A stretch of DNA of 58,974 bases from Actinomycetes bacterium (GTDB lineage: Bacteria > Actinomycetota > Acidimicrobiia > Acidimicrobiales > Bog-793), in NCBI GenBank assembly GCA_021786195.1, contig JAJYNS010000011.1:1-58974 (forward strand), given 5' to 3'. The notes beneath the pieces are model-generated. The model was not told the origin of the DNA. It saw nothing but the letters and a program-made list of their open reading frames with translations, and did no database searches. Positions 1 to 8,797 of the stretch are shown here, one piece after another (the first letter of the stretch is position 1; each line of letters opens with the position of its first letter). The position numbers and the translations under genes were made by a program.

Positions 1-2
1 CC

Positions 3-821
3 TTCGGCTGCGACCGGCGCGGCGACGAGCTGTCCGCCGAGCTCTCCTACAGGAAGAGCCGGCTCGAGAAGCTGCGCGCCGCCAAGGAGGCGATCGAGCA
101 CGAGGCCAGGGAGAAGGCCGAGGCGGCAGCGCGAAAGAAGGCCGAGGCGGCGAACAAGAGCGAGGAGCAGGTGGACGCTGCGGTCGAGGAGGCGGCGGCA
201 CGGGCCAAGCCGAAGCCCTCCGCCCAAAGCAGCTTCACCGACCCCGAGGCCCGGATGATGAAGACCAACCACGGCTTTGACTACGCGTACAACGCCCAGG
301 CGGTCGTCGACGAGAAGAGCCAGGTGATCCTCGCAGCCGAGGTCACCGACGCAGCGAGCGACGCCAACCAGCTCATACCGATGATCGAGAAGACCGAGGA
401 GAACCTCGCCGCGGCCGGGATCGAGGACACCCCGGAGACCTACCTCGCCGACGCCGGCCACTGCTCGGAGGACAACCTCGAGGCGACCGAAGCGCTCGAT
501 GCCGAGGTCCTCGTCGCCACCGGACGCCAGCGTCACGGCGAGCAGTTCCCGACAGCACCTCGCGGACCGATCCCAAAGAGCGCCACCCGGCGCGAGCGCA
601 TGGCCCGACGGCTGAGGACGAAGAAGGGCCGCGCCGACTACGCCAGGCGCAAGGCGATCGTCGAGCCCGCCTTTGGCCAGATGAAGGTCCGCCAGCACGC
701 CGGACAGCTCCGCCTGCGCGGCCGTGACGGCGCCCAGGGCGAGTGGACGCGCCACGCCATCTGCCACAACCTACGCAAGCTGATGGGCGCCCGCAGCGCG
801 CTGGGGCTGGCAACGGCGTGA
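3..821 (+). CDS. IS1182-type DDE transposase, 5' part outside the window
   Basis: The reading frame is open from the window edge to TGA at 819-821 (272 codons seen). The visible part starts in a charged Glu/Lys/Ala-rich helical segment. It continues into the catalytic half: a segment reading TNHGFDYAYNAQ followed by AVVDEK, then YLADAGHCSEDN with the second catalytic Asp, and a C-terminal IVEPAFGQMK that carries the catalytic Glu. This arrangement is typical of IS1182/IS4-like DDE transposases. No frameshift is visible, so the copy may be intact, but its N-terminus and left end cannot be judged. It lies 135 bp beyond the tpiA stop, in the opposite orientation. Confidence 0.85.
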   Translation, partial: FGCDRRGDELSAELSYRKSRLEKLRAAKEAIEHEAREKAEAAARKKAEAANKSEEQVDAAVEEAAARAKPKPSAQSSFTDPEARMMKTNHGFDYAYNAQAVVDEKSQVILAAEVTDAASDANQLIPMIEKTEENLAAAGIEDTPETYLADAGHCSEDNLEATEALDAEVLVATGRQRHGEQFPTAPRGPIPKSATRRERMARRLRTKKGRADYARRKAIVEPAFGQMKVRQHAGQLRLRGRDGAQGEWTRHAICHNLRKLMGARSALGLATA

Positions 822-956
822 ACACCCAGGCCGCAGCCCCGTGCCAGGCGGCGCGCAGCGTCGAGCACATCGTTCAACCCTGAGACGGGAGTGGTTCATG
901 ATGACAACAAGCCCGACCGTCGGATCTGGCCGGCTGGCCGGTTCTGACTCACGCTC
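822..956. mobile_element. Right flank of the insertion sequence
   Basis: This short stretch between the transposase stop and the tpiA stop should contain the right inverted repeat of the IS. No gene is visible. I could not define the repeat because the left end is outside the window. Near 928-941 there is a GGCCGG-type self-complementary stretch that could form a small hairpin past tpiA, but it has no T-run. Confidence 0.35.
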
Positions 957-1736
957 CTAGGCGCCGGCTCGGACGATGGCGGCGAAGCGCTCGGCGTCGA
1001 GGCTGGCACCGCCGACCAGCAGGCCGTCGACGTTCTCCGCCGACAGCAGCGCCCCGGCCGACTCGGGCGTCACGGAGCCCCCGTACTGGATCCTCACGGA
1101 CTGCGACGCCTCCGGGCCGGCGAGCTTGCCGACCTCCTCTCGGATCAGGGCGCACATCTCCTCGGCGTCCTCCGCGCTCGCCGTCTCGCCGGTCCCGATC
1201 GCCCAGATGGGCTCGTAGGCGAGGACCAGCCGGCCGATCGTCTCCGGCGCGCGGCCCGAGAGGGCATCGAGAACCTGGCGGCGGACATGGTCGGCCGCCT
1301 GGCCGGCCCGGCGCTGCTCGAGCGACTCGCCGACGCAGACGATCGGGCACATCCCATGGCCCACGATCGCGTCGACCTTGCGACGCACGACGGCGTCCGA
1401 CTCGCCGAACAGGGTCCGGCGCTCGGAGTGCCCGGCGATGACGTAGGCGACGTTGAGCTTGGCGAGCATGTCCGCGCTCACCTCGCCGGTGAAGGCGCCA
1501 CGCTCCTCGTAATGGCAGTTCTGCGCGCCGAGCGCCACGGGCACGTGGTCGCTCTCCACCGCGGTCTGCACGGTCCTGAGCGAGGTGAAGGGCGGGTGCA
1601 GGCTGACCTCCCGCCCCTCGGGCACCCCGCCCGCACGGAAGAGCGCAGCGAGCTCCTGGACCAGCTTCAGCGCCTCGAAGTGGTTCGCGTGCATCTTCCA
1701 GTTGCCGCTGACGAGCACGGGGCGAGCCACTGCCAC
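957..1736 (-). CDS. tpiA: Triosephosphate isomerase
   Basis: Interconverts dihydroxyacetone phosphate and glyceraldehyde 3-phosphate in cytosolic glycolysis. The product is 259 residues, the usual TIM length. Landmarks are SGNWKMH with the catalytic Lys near residue 13, IAGHSERR with the catalytic His, VLAYEPIWAIGTG with the catalytic Glu, and the phosphate-binding IQYGGSV and GGASL loops near the end. The start is GTG, 22 bp past the pgk stop, so gap-pgk-tpiA is read as one glycolytic operon. In many actinobacteria secG follows tpiA; here an insertion sequence lies there instead. Confidence 0.97.
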   Translation of the reverse strand: MAVARPVLVSGNWKMHANHFEALKLVQELAALFRAGGVPEGREVSLHPPFTSLRTVQTAVESDHVPVALGAQNCHYEERGAFTGEVSADMLAKLNVAYVIAGHSERRTLFGESDAVVRRKVDAIVGHGMCPIVCVGESLEQRRAGQAADHVRRQVLDALSGRAPETIGRLVLAYEPIWAIGTGETASAEDAEEMCALIREEVGKLAGPEASQSVRIQYGGSVTPESAGALLSAENVDGLLVGGASLDAERFAAIVRAGA

Positions 1737-1758
1737 CCTCGCCGACCTCGCCCCGCCT

Positions 1759-2922
1759 TCAGGCCGCCGGCGCGTTCGACGCCCCGCGGAGCGCCGTGAG
1801 CCCGGGGAGGTCGCCCAGCTCGATGAGCTCGAGCGAAGCCCCGCCGCCCGAGGAGACGTGGTCGATGCGGTCCGCCAGCCCGTAGCTGTTGAGCGCCGAG
1901 ACCGAGTCCCCGCCGCCCACGACCGTGAAGCCGGGGCAGGACGCGACCGCCTCGGCCACCGCCCGGGTGCCCGCCGACAGCCGCTCGTCCTCGAACGCGC
2001 CCATCGGCCCGTTCCACAGCACGGTCCTCGCCGAGGCGATCACCTCGGCGAAGCGCCGACGGGTCTCCGGCCCGATGTCGGCGCCCTCCCAGCCCTCGGG
2101 GATGTCCTCGCCGAAGACCTCGATCGACTCTCCTTCGGGGACCGGCTCGGCGCGGTGGATCGAAGAGCCCGGCGCGAGGGCTACGACGTCGGAGGGCAGC
2201 AGGATCTCGGTGCCACTTTTCAGCAGCTCGGCGCAGGAGGCGACGTGGCCCTCGTCGAGCAGCGACGCGCCGACCTCGTGGCCGAGGGCCTTGAGGAAGG
2301 TGTAGCTCATCCCCCCGCCGACGACGAGCACGTCGACCTTGGCGGCGAGCGCCTTCAGCACGCCGAGCTTGTCGGCGATCTTCGCCCCGCCGACTACCGC
2401 GACGAAGGGTCGCTCGGGCTCGCCGAGCAAGGACGAGAGCACCTCCACCTCGCGGGCGAGCAACCGGCCGGCCGCCGACGGCAGCCGGGAGGGCGGACCG
2501 ACGATCGAGGCGTGGGCACGGTGCGAGGCACCGAAGGCGTCGTTGACGTAGGCGTCGTGCCCGGCGACGAGCTGGTCGACGAAGGCGGGGTCGTTCGCCT
2601 CCTCGCCCGGGGAGAACCGGAGGTTCTCGAGCAGCTCGACACCTTGGACCAGCTCTTCGAGGCGCCTGCGCACCGGCTCGATCGAGAAGGCCGGGTCGGG
2701 CCGGCCCTTCGGGCGCCCGAGGTGGGAGCAGGCCGTCACGGCAGCTCCGTGGTCCTGCAGCCAGCGGATCGTCGGCAAAGTCGCCCGGATCCGGTAGTCG
2801 TCGGTGATCACCCTCGTCCCGTCGGGGCCGTCGAACACCGGGACGTTGAAGTCCGCCCGGAGCAGGACTCGCTTGCCCTCGAGCTCCGGGAGGTCCTCGA
2901 GGACTGGGAGGCTCCCACTCAT
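1759..2922 (-). CDS. pgk: Phosphoglycerate kinase
   Basis: Transfers phosphate from 1,3-bisphosphoglycerate to ADP in glycolysis. The N-domain begins with the LLRADFNVP motif and continues with SHLGRPKG and ELLENLRFSPGEE. The C-terminal nucleotide-binding part shows VVGGAKIADK, WNGPMGAFE and the VGGGDSVSAL loop. At 387 residues it is slightly short. The stretch between the helix ending LEELVQG and VELLENLRF lacks roughly 20-25 residues found in many bacterial enzymes; the catalytic motifs are unaffected. The ATG start lies 10 bp after the gap stop. Confidence 0.97.
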   Translation of the reverse strand: MSGSLPVLEDLPELEGKRVLLRADFNVPVFDGPDGTRVITDDYRIRATLPTIRWLQDHGAAVTACSHLGRPKGRPDPAFSIEPVRRRLEELVQGVELLENLRFSPGEEANDPAFVDQLVAGHDAYVNDAFGASHRAHASIVGPPSRLPSAAGRLLAREVEVLSSLLGEPERPFVAVVGGAKIADKLGVLKALAAKVDVLVVGGGMSYTFLKALGHEVGASLLDEGHVASCAELLKSGTEILLPSDVVALAPGSSIHRAEPVPEGESIEVFGEDIPEGWEGADIGPETRRRFAEVIASARTVLWNGPMGAFEDERLSAGTRAVAEAVASCPGFTVVGGGDSVSALNSYGLADRIDHVSSGGGASLELIELGDLPGLTALRGASNAPAA

Positions 2923-2932
2923 CTCGGCCCGC

Positions 2933-3952
2933 TCAGCGCGCGCCGACGATGGCGGCGAGGTCGACGAGCCGGCAGGAGTAGCCCCACTCGTTGTCGTACC
3001 AGCCGAGCACCTTCACGAGGGTCTTGCCGCCTCCGAGGCTCATCGTCATCGTGAGCTGCGAGTCGAAGGTGCACGAGGCCGGCGACCCGACGATGTCGGT
3101 CGAGACGAGCGGGTCCTCGCTGTAGACGAGGACCTTCGCAAGGGGGCCGGACGAGGCCGCGGCCGCGAAGGCGGCGTTCACGGCGGGGACGTCGACCTCG
3201 GCCCCGACGATCGCCGTGAAGTCGGTGATCGAGCCGTCCTGGACCGGCACCCGCAACGACATCCCGTCGAGGCGGCCTTTCATCGCCTCGAGCACGACGC
3301 CGGTGGACCGGGCGGCCCCGGTCGTCGTCGGCACGATGTTGACCGCCGCGGCTCTCGCCCGGCGGAGGTTGTCGCGCCCGAGATCGAGCAGCTCCTGGTC
3401 GTTCGTGTAGGCGTGGACCGTCGACATCAGCCCGTGCTCGATGCCGAAGGCGTCCTGGAGCACCTTGACCATCGGCACGAAGCAGTTCGTCGTGCAGGAG
3501 GCGTTCGAGACGATGACGTGGCGCTCGGGGTCGAAGGTCTCGTCGTTGACGCCGACGACGAAGGTCGCGTCGGCGTCGGAGGAGGGGGCGGAGATCACGA
3601 CTCGCCTGGCGCCGCCCTTCAGGTGAGCCGCCGCCTGGTCGCGCTTGGTGAACCGACCGGTCGACTCGATCACGACGTCGACCCCGTGGTCGCCCCAGGG
3701 CAGGTTGGCGGGGTCGCGCTCCGCGTAGACGGCGATCTCCCTGCCGTCGACGCTGAGACCGCGGTCGGTGACCTCGACCTCGCCGGGGAAGCGGCGGAAG
3801 GTCGAGTCGTAGCGGAGGAGGTGCGCGTTCACCTCCTTGGAGAACAGGTCGTTGATCGCGACGACCTCGAGGTCAGCGCCGACAGCGCGCGCCGCCCGCA
3901 GGAAGTTCCTGCCGATCCTCCCAAAGCCGTTCACCCCGACACGCACGGTCAT
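2933..3952 (-). CDS. gap: Type I glyceraldehyde-3-phosphate dehydrogenase
   Basis: Oxidises and phosphorylates glyceraldehyde 3-phosphate to 1,3-bisphosphoglycerate. The Rossmann start VGVNGFGRIGRN is followed by AINDL, whose Asp is typical of NAD-preferring enzymes. The catalytic Cys is in SNASCTTNC and the catalytic His in STVHAYTNDQ. The C-terminal WYDNEWGYS signature is complete. Length (339) is normal and the start is ATG. It lies only 36 bp after the yvcK stop. In most actinobacteria whiA occupies this position; there is no room for it here. Confidence 0.97.
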   Translation of the reverse strand: MTVRVGVNGFGRIGRNFLRAARAVGADLEVVAINDLFSKEVNAHLLRYDSTFRRFPGEVEVTDRGLSVDGREIAVYAERDPANLPWGDHGVDVVIESTGRFTKRDQAAAHLKGGARRVVISAPSSDADATFVVGVNDETFDPERHVIVSNASCTTNCFVPMVKVLQDAFGIEHGLMSTVHAYTNDQELLDLGRDNLRRARAAAVNIVPTTTGAARSTGVVLEAMKGRLDGMSLRVPVQDGSITDFTAIVGAEVDVPAVNAAFAAAASSGPLAKVLVYSEDPLVSTDIVGSPASCTFDSQLTMTMSLGGGKTLVKVLGWYDNEWGYSCRLVDLAAIVGAR

Positions 3953-3988
3953 TCCGTCACCACCTCGTCCTCGTCGCCTGCACTTCGG

Positions 3989-4978
3989 TCATGCCCGCCG
4001 GGGCGCGCGCCGCCCCCCGGACGTGCGCTCGGCACCGACAATCTCGCCGACGCCCCCAACCTCGCGCAACCCCGCCCCGGGAGAGTAGGGACCTTCGGCA
4101 GGCCGTCTCGCGAGCCCGGCCAGCGCGTCCGCCAGCCGGACGGGGTCGTGGACGGGCGAGCCGGAGGGGGCGAGCTCGACCTGGAGCAGGCGCGGGCCGT
4201 CCCGGAGCTCTCCGACGGCGAGCGCCGAGGAGTCGGCGAGGACCCAGTCGGGCGCCAGGCCGTGCGCCCCGAGCGCCTCGACGTGGGCCGCCACGTCGTA
4301 GCCGGAGGTCTCCGGGACCTGCTCGCGAAGGTTGCAGACGTAGACGACCTGCGCTTTGCAGCCGGCGAGCGCCTGGCGGATCGGCGCCGGAGCCAGCGCG
4401 GCGAGGACGCTCGTGTAGAGCGAGCCGGGCCCGATCACGACCTGGTCTGCGGCCGCGATCGCCTCGAGGACCTGACCGGGGACCTCGGCATCCTCTGGGG
4501 AGAGCGTCACCCTGGTCACTCCAGGCGTCGCCATGATGCGCACCTGCCCTTCCACCTCCCTTCCACCCGCCTCGGCCCGCAGGACGACCGGGCCGCTCGT
4601 CGCCGGGAGCACCTCGCCGGCGACGCCAAGGAGCCTGCCTGCCTCGAGCACCCCCTCGACGAAGCCGCCGGCCGAGGCCGCGAGGGCGGCGATCAGGAGG
4701 TTGCCGAGGGCATGGCCCTCGAGCTCTCCGCCGCCGTCGAAGCGGTGCTCGAGCGCGCGTCCGATAGCCGAGCCCTCCGGGAGGAGGGCGACCAGGCACT
4801 TGCGGAGGTCCCCCACCGCTGGGATCTGGAGCTGGCGCCTCAACCTGCCGCTCGAGCCGCCGTCGTCGGCCACGGAGGCGACCGCGGCGACCCGGGAGGC
4901 GTAGCGGGTGACCGCCCGGAGGGTGCGCGCCAGGCCGTGGCCACCGCCGATCGCGACGACGCTCGGTCCGGGGCTCAC
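3989..4978 (-). CDS. yvcK: YvcK/CofD-like gluconeogenesis factor
   Basis: A cytosolic UDP-sugar-binding protein of the CofD/YvcK family that links central carbon flux and cell-wall synthesis in actinobacteria and Firmicutes. It has the N-terminal glycine-rich VVAIGGGHGLA, the ASVADDGGSSGRLR segment, GDLRKCL, and the downstream IGPGSLYTSVLA and CNLREQVPETSGY motifs. The chosen GTG start overlaps the rapZ stop in a GTGA junction and puts the glycine-rich loop at residues 7-13 of 329. The order rapZ-yvcK is the usual one; the normal third partner, whiA, is absent. Confidence 0.93.
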   Translation of the reverse strand: MSPGPSVVAIGGGHGLARTLRAVTRYASRVAAVASVADDGGSSGRLRRQLQIPAVGDLRKCLVALLPEGSAIGRALEHRFDGGGELEGHALGNLLIAALAASAGGFVEGVLEAGRLLGVAGEVLPATSGPVVLRAEAGGREVEGQVRIMATPGVTRVTLSPEDAEVPGQVLEAIAAADQVVIGPGSLYTSVLAALAPAPIRQALAGCKAQVVYVCNLREQVPETSGYDVAAHVEALGAHGLAPDWVLADSSALAVGELRDGPRLLQVELAPSGSPVHDPVRLADALAGLARRPAEGPYSPGAGLREVGGVGEIVGAERTSGGRRAPRRA

Positions 4979-5829
4979 CGGCCGATGTCTCGGTGGTGGA
5001 CCGCCGGCTCGAACCCCTGGGAGCGGATCCGCCGTGCGAGCTCCTCGGCGATCGCCACCGAGCGGTGGCGGCCGCCGGTGCAGCCGACGGCGATCGACAG
5101 GTAGGACTTCCCCTCCCTCGCGTAGGCGGGGAGGAGGAAGACGAGCAGGGCTTCGAGCCTGTCGAGGAACTCCTTCGCCTCGGGCCGGTCGAGGACGTAG
5201 CTGCGGACATCGCCGTCGAGGCCGCTCAGGTCGCGCAAGGAGGGGACCCAGAAGGGGTTGGGGAGGAAACGGCAGTCGAGCACGAGGTCGACGTCGAGGG
5301 GGATCCCGTGCTTGTAGCCGAAGGAGACGATCGCCGTCTCCATCGCGCCGGCCGCCTCGCTGCCGGCGAAGAGCTCGACGAGCCGGGCGCGCAGCTCGTG
5401 GACGTTCAGGTCGCTCGTGTCCAGCACGACGTCGGCGCCGTCCCGCATCGGCTCGAGCAGCTGCCGCTCGCTGCGGATCGCCGAGAGCACCCCCTCCCCC
5501 TCCACGGGATGCCGCCGCCTGGTCCCCTCGAAGCGCCTGACGAGCACGTCGTCGGCCGCGTCGAGGAACAGCACTCGAACCCGGGCCCCGCTCGCCTTCA
5601 AGGCCGCGACCGCCGGCGGCCACTCGGCGATCGTCTCGGGACCGCCTCTTCCGGCGACGAAGCAGAACCTGTCGAGGTCGGCCGCGGGGCCCGAGGTGAG
5701 CTCGGAGAGCTTCCCGAGCAGCGCCGGGGGCAGGTTGTCGACGACGAACCATCCGAGGTCCTCGAGCGTCGCCGCCGCGCTCGACCTCCCGGCGCCGGAC
5801 AGCCCGGTCACGATCAGGTACTCGGCCAT
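4975..5829 (-). CDS. rapZ: RapZ family nucleotide-binding protein (RNase adapter)
   Basis: A P-loop protein. In E. coli the homologue adapts RNase E to the sRNA GlmZ; in actinobacteria the role is less clear. The N-terminus carries VTGLSGAGRSS (Walker A), then WFVVDNLPP. The C-terminal domain has SFGYKHGIP, FLPNPFW and VGCTGGRHRSV, all RapZ signatures. The ATG is preceded by a strong purine-rich ribosome site (GGAGGGGG), giving 284 residues. The first 16 bp overlap the end of the upstream methyltransferase gene, and the stop overlaps the yvcK GTG. Confidence 0.94.
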   Translation of the reverse strand: MAEYLIVTGLSGAGRSSAAATLEDLGWFVVDNLPPALLGKLSELTSGPAADLDRFCFVAGRGGPETIAEWPPAVAALKASGARVRVLFLDAADDVLVRRFEGTRRRHPVEGEGVLSAIRSERQLLEPMRDGADVVLDTSDLNVHELRARLVELFAGSEAAGAMETAIVSFGYKHGIPLDVDLVLDCRFLPNPFWVPSLRDLSGLDGDVRSYVLDRPEAKEFLDRLEALLVFLLPAYAREGKSYLSIAVGCTGGRHRSVAIAEELARRIRSQGFEPAVHHRDIGR

Positions 5830-6746
5830 CTGCCCCCTCCTGGAGGTCGGCGCTCGAAGCGCATCGCCAGGAGCCGCGGGATCGCCCGCTCGAGCTCGGG
5901 GTCGAGCGAGCCCGCGACCAGCTCGGGGTCCGGGGGCGGCTCGAGCAGCCGAGTGAGCACGACGTCTCGAGCCCCGAGCGGGTTCACGTAGCGTGAGAGG
6001 GGGCGGTGGGCGAAGGGGATCCAGACCCCCGCGTCGACCTCCTCCCAGGCGAGGTCCTCGACGAGGTAGGGGCCGACCCGCCAGTAGCGCTCGTCGAGGA
6101 CCTGGTCGTCGACGAAGCCGCTGCCGGTGCCCTGGAAGAGCGGGTGGTTCACGAGGAGCAGGAAGCAGCCGCCGGGGGCGAGGACCCGGGCCACCTCCTC
6201 GAGCACGGCGTCGACGTCCTCTGCGTGCTCGATGGCGAGGGAGCAGATGACGCCGTCGAAGCTCTGGTCGGCGAAGGGCAGGCGCTCGCCCTCGCCTCGG
6301 CAGTAGACGGGCGCGGCGGCCGGGGCTGCGGGGACCCTGGGGCGGCCCCTTGCGAAGGGCTGCTCGCCGGAGGGTCCTGCAGGGGCGGAAGGTGGGCTCG
6401 CCGACAAGGCGTTGGCGAGCTGCGCGGCCGAGGGGTCGAGCCCGACGACGCCCCCTCGCACCGCGCCCGAGGCGAGGAGGTGGCGTGCGACCTGGCCCTC
6501 GCCGCAGCCGAGGTCGAGCACCCGGCGGCACCCGGCGAGCTCCGCCTGGGCGATCGGCAGGATCTCGTGGACGTACTCGGGGTCCGCCCCTCCCGTAAAG
6601 GTCCTCTTCCACCAGCCCGCCTGCTCGTCCCAGACCCTGCGCCTCGCGGAGGCGCTGTCCGGAGGAGGCCCAGCCGGCGTGCCTGCCGGGCTTGGCGGCG
6701 ACGTGCCCGGGCTGGCCGCCTTCGGCGGCGTCGGCACGGCGCTCAC
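5814..6746 (-). CDS. Class I SAM-dependent methyltransferase
   Basis: A Rossmann-fold methyltransferase of the UbiE/Methyltransf_11 type with unknown substrate. Motif I is VLDLGCGEGQVA. An acidic residue follows in VGLDPSA, and a motif-IV-like LPFADQSFDGVICSLAIEH is followed by LAPGGCFLL. Between motif I and motif IV is a Pro/Ala-rich insert that looks disordered. The GTG start forms a GTGA overlap with the uvrC stop, giving 310 residues, the first 35 or so being low complexity. Its place between uvrC and rapZ is unusual, since these two are normally adjacent in actinobacteria. Confidence 0.85.
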   Translation of the reverse strand: MSAVPTPPKAASPGTSPPSPAGTPAGPPPDSASARRRVWDEQAGWWKRTFTGGADPEYVHEILPIAQAELAGCRRVLDLGCGEGQVARHLLASGAVRGGVVGLDPSAAQLANALSASPPSAPAGPSGEQPFARGRPRVPAAPAAAPVYCRGEGERLPFADQSFDGVICSLAIEHAEDVDAVLEEVARVLAPGGCFLLLVNHPLFQGTGSGFVDDQVLDERYWRVGPYLVEDLAWEEVDAGVWIPFAHRPLSRYVNPLGARDVVLTRLLEPPPDPELVAGSLDPELERAIPRLLAMRFERRPPGGGRWPST

Positions 6747-8725
6747 GCGAGCGCCCGCTCGGCCGGGGGCTCGCCGGGATGGAAGCGCTCGTAGACGGCG
6801 TCGGCGACTTCGTCGGGGAGCCAGGCGATCGACCTCAGCGACTCGAGGTCCGCCGCTCGCACCTGCCGGAGCCCGCCGAGCTCGGCGAGCAGGCGACGAC
6901 GCCGGGCGGGCCCGAGCCCCGGCACCCCGTCGAGGGCGCCCCGGCGGGCGCGCTTGCGCCTGAGCTCTCGGTGGTAGGTGACGGCGAATCGGTGCGCCTC
7001 GTCCCGCACCTGCTGGAGCAGGTAGATCGCCTCGCTGTCCCTCGGGATGCGGATCGGCTCGGCTCGGCCGGGCCGGAAGACCTCCTCGAACTGCTTTGCG
7101 AGCGCGGCCAGCTCGATGCGCCCGGTCAGCCCGAGCTCCTCGAGCACCCGCACGCCGACGCCGAGCTGGCCCTTGCCCCCGTCGAGCAGCAGGAGCTGAG
7201 GCGGGTAGGCGAACCTCGTCGCGCGCCTGCGGCGGGCGCCCTCGAGCTCGTCCACCTCCCCCTCCCCCGCGGCGGCGCCCTCGCCAGCGGCGCCTGTGGT
7301 CGAGGCGGCTGAGACCGACTCCGGCGTGGCTTCGGATGGCAGTGGGCTTGGGTGCTCGTCGAGGCGGCGCAGCCGCCGGGTGAGCACCTCGTGCATCGCC
7401 CCGTAGTCGTCGTTGCCCTGGACCGCGGTCACCTTGAAGCGGCGGTAGTCCTGGCGCTTGGGCAGGCCGTCCTCCATCACCACCATCGAGCCGACGTAGT
7501 CGGTCCCCTGCAGGTGGCTCATGTCGTAGCACTCGATGCGCAGCGGCGCCTCGGCGAGCCCGAGGTAGGCCTGGAGCTGCTCCAGGGCGGCTGCCCGGGA
7601 GGAGAGGTCGCTCGCCCTCCGGGTGGCGTGCCGGGCCAGCTGCTCCGAGGCGTTGGCCCGGGCGACCTCGATGAGCGCCCGGCGGCGACCGCGCCGGGGG
7701 ACCCTCAGGGCGACCCTGCCGCCCCGGCGCTCGGACAAAAAGCCCTCGTAGGTGGCAAGGTCGTCGGGCTCGACCGGGACGAGCACCTCGCGGGGGACCC
7801 CGAGAGGGGTGTCGGCGTACGCCTGCTCGAGGACCCGGGCGACGAGCTCGGGGGGGTCGAGAGGCTCGACCTTCTCGAGCACGAAGCCCTGCCGGCCGAC
7901 CACCCGGCCCTTTCGGACGTGCAGGAGCTGCACAGCGGCTTCGAGCTCGCTCTCGGCGATGCCGAGGACGTCGATGTCCTCCTTGGAGTCGGCGACCATC
8001 TCCTGGCGCTCGCTCGCCAGGCGGACGGCCTCGAGCTGGTCCCGCAGGCGGGCCGCGAGCTCGTACTCGAGCGCCTCGGCGGCCGCACGCATCTCGGACT
8101 CGAGCCTCTCGACGATCTCGCCGGTCTCGCCGTCGAGGAAGGCCATGAGATCCTCGACGAGGCGCCGGTAGGACTGCTCGTCGATCTCTCCGACGCAAGG
8201 CGCCGAGCAGCGCTCGATGTGGTAGAGGAGGCAGGGCCGGCCTAGGCGCTCGTGGCGCCGGAACTTCGCGTCCGAGCACGTCCTCACCGGGAACGAGCGC
8301 AGCAGGATGTCGAGAGTCTCCCGGATCGCGTAGGCGTGGGCGTAGGGTCCGAAGTAGCGGCTGCCCTTGCGCCGGGCCCCGCGCACGACGACCGCCCGGG
8401 GCCAGGTCTCCTCGACGGTCACGGCGAGGTAGGGGTAGCTCTTGTCGTCGACGAGCCGGACGTTGAAGCGAGGGCGGTGGGTCTTGATGAGGTTGTACTC
8501 GAGCATGAGCGCCTCGACGTCGCTGCGGACCTGGATCCACTCGACGGAGGCGGCCCGCTCGAGCATCTGCAGCGTGCGGGGATGCAGCTGGGAGGGGTGC
8601 TGGAAGTAGCTAGCGAGCCTGCTGCGCAGCGAGCGCGCCTTCCCCACGTAGATGATCCGCCCGTCGGCATCCTTGAACTGGTAGGACCCCGGGGCGTCGG
8701 GGATCGCCTCTGGGCGCTCGAGCAC
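6743..8725 (-). CDS. uvrC: Excinuclease ABC subunit C
   Basis: Makes the dual incisions of nucleotide excision repair after UvrAB damage loading. The N-terminal GIY-YIG nuclease is clear (PGSYQF, IIYVGKA), followed by a Cys motif (RPCLLYHIERCSAPC), the UVR motif near residues 210-240 and the RNase H-like nuclease with IECYDMSH and LLLLDGGKGQ. A C-terminal helix-hairpin-helix region contains VPGLGPARRRRLL. The enzyme is 660 residues, with a low-complexity Ala/Gly/Glu insert of about 45 residues inside the RNase H-like domain. The start is GTG. The stop overlaps the methyltransferase start. Confidence 0.96.
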   Translation of the reverse strand: MLERPEAIPDAPGSYQFKDADGRIIYVGKARSLRSRLASYFQHPSQLHPRTLQMLERAASVEWIQVRSDVEALMLEYNLIKTHRPRFNVRLVDDKSYPYLAVTVEETWPRAVVVRGARRKGSRYFGPYAHAYAIRETLDILLRSFPVRTCSDAKFRRHERLGRPCLLYHIERCSAPCVGEIDEQSYRRLVEDLMAFLDGETGEIVERLESEMRAAAEALEYELAARLRDQLEAVRLASERQEMVADSKEDIDVLGIAESELEAAVQLLHVRKGRVVGRQGFVLEKVEPLDPPELVARVLEQAYADTPLGVPREVLVPVEPDDLATYEGFLSERRGGRVALRVPRRGRRRALIEVARANASEQLARHATRRASDLSSRAAALEQLQAYLGLAEAPLRIECYDMSHLQGTDYVGSMVVMEDGLPKRQDYRRFKVTAVQGNDDYGAMHEVLTRRLRRLDEHPSPLPSEATPESVSAASTTGAAGEGAAAGEGEVDELEGARRRRATRFAYPPQLLLLDGGKGQLGVGVRVLEELGLTGRIELAALAKQFEEVFRPGRAEPIRIPRDSEAIYLLQQVRDEAHRFAVTYHRELRRKRARRGALDGVPGLGPARRRRLLAELGGLRQVRAADLESLRSIAWLPDEVADAVYERFHPGEPPAERALA

Positions 8726-8797
8726 GGCACCACGAGGCTACCTTCGCCGGCCGGCCGGAGCGCACCTCGGCCGCCCCGGCCGGCCCTTGCGCCGGAG

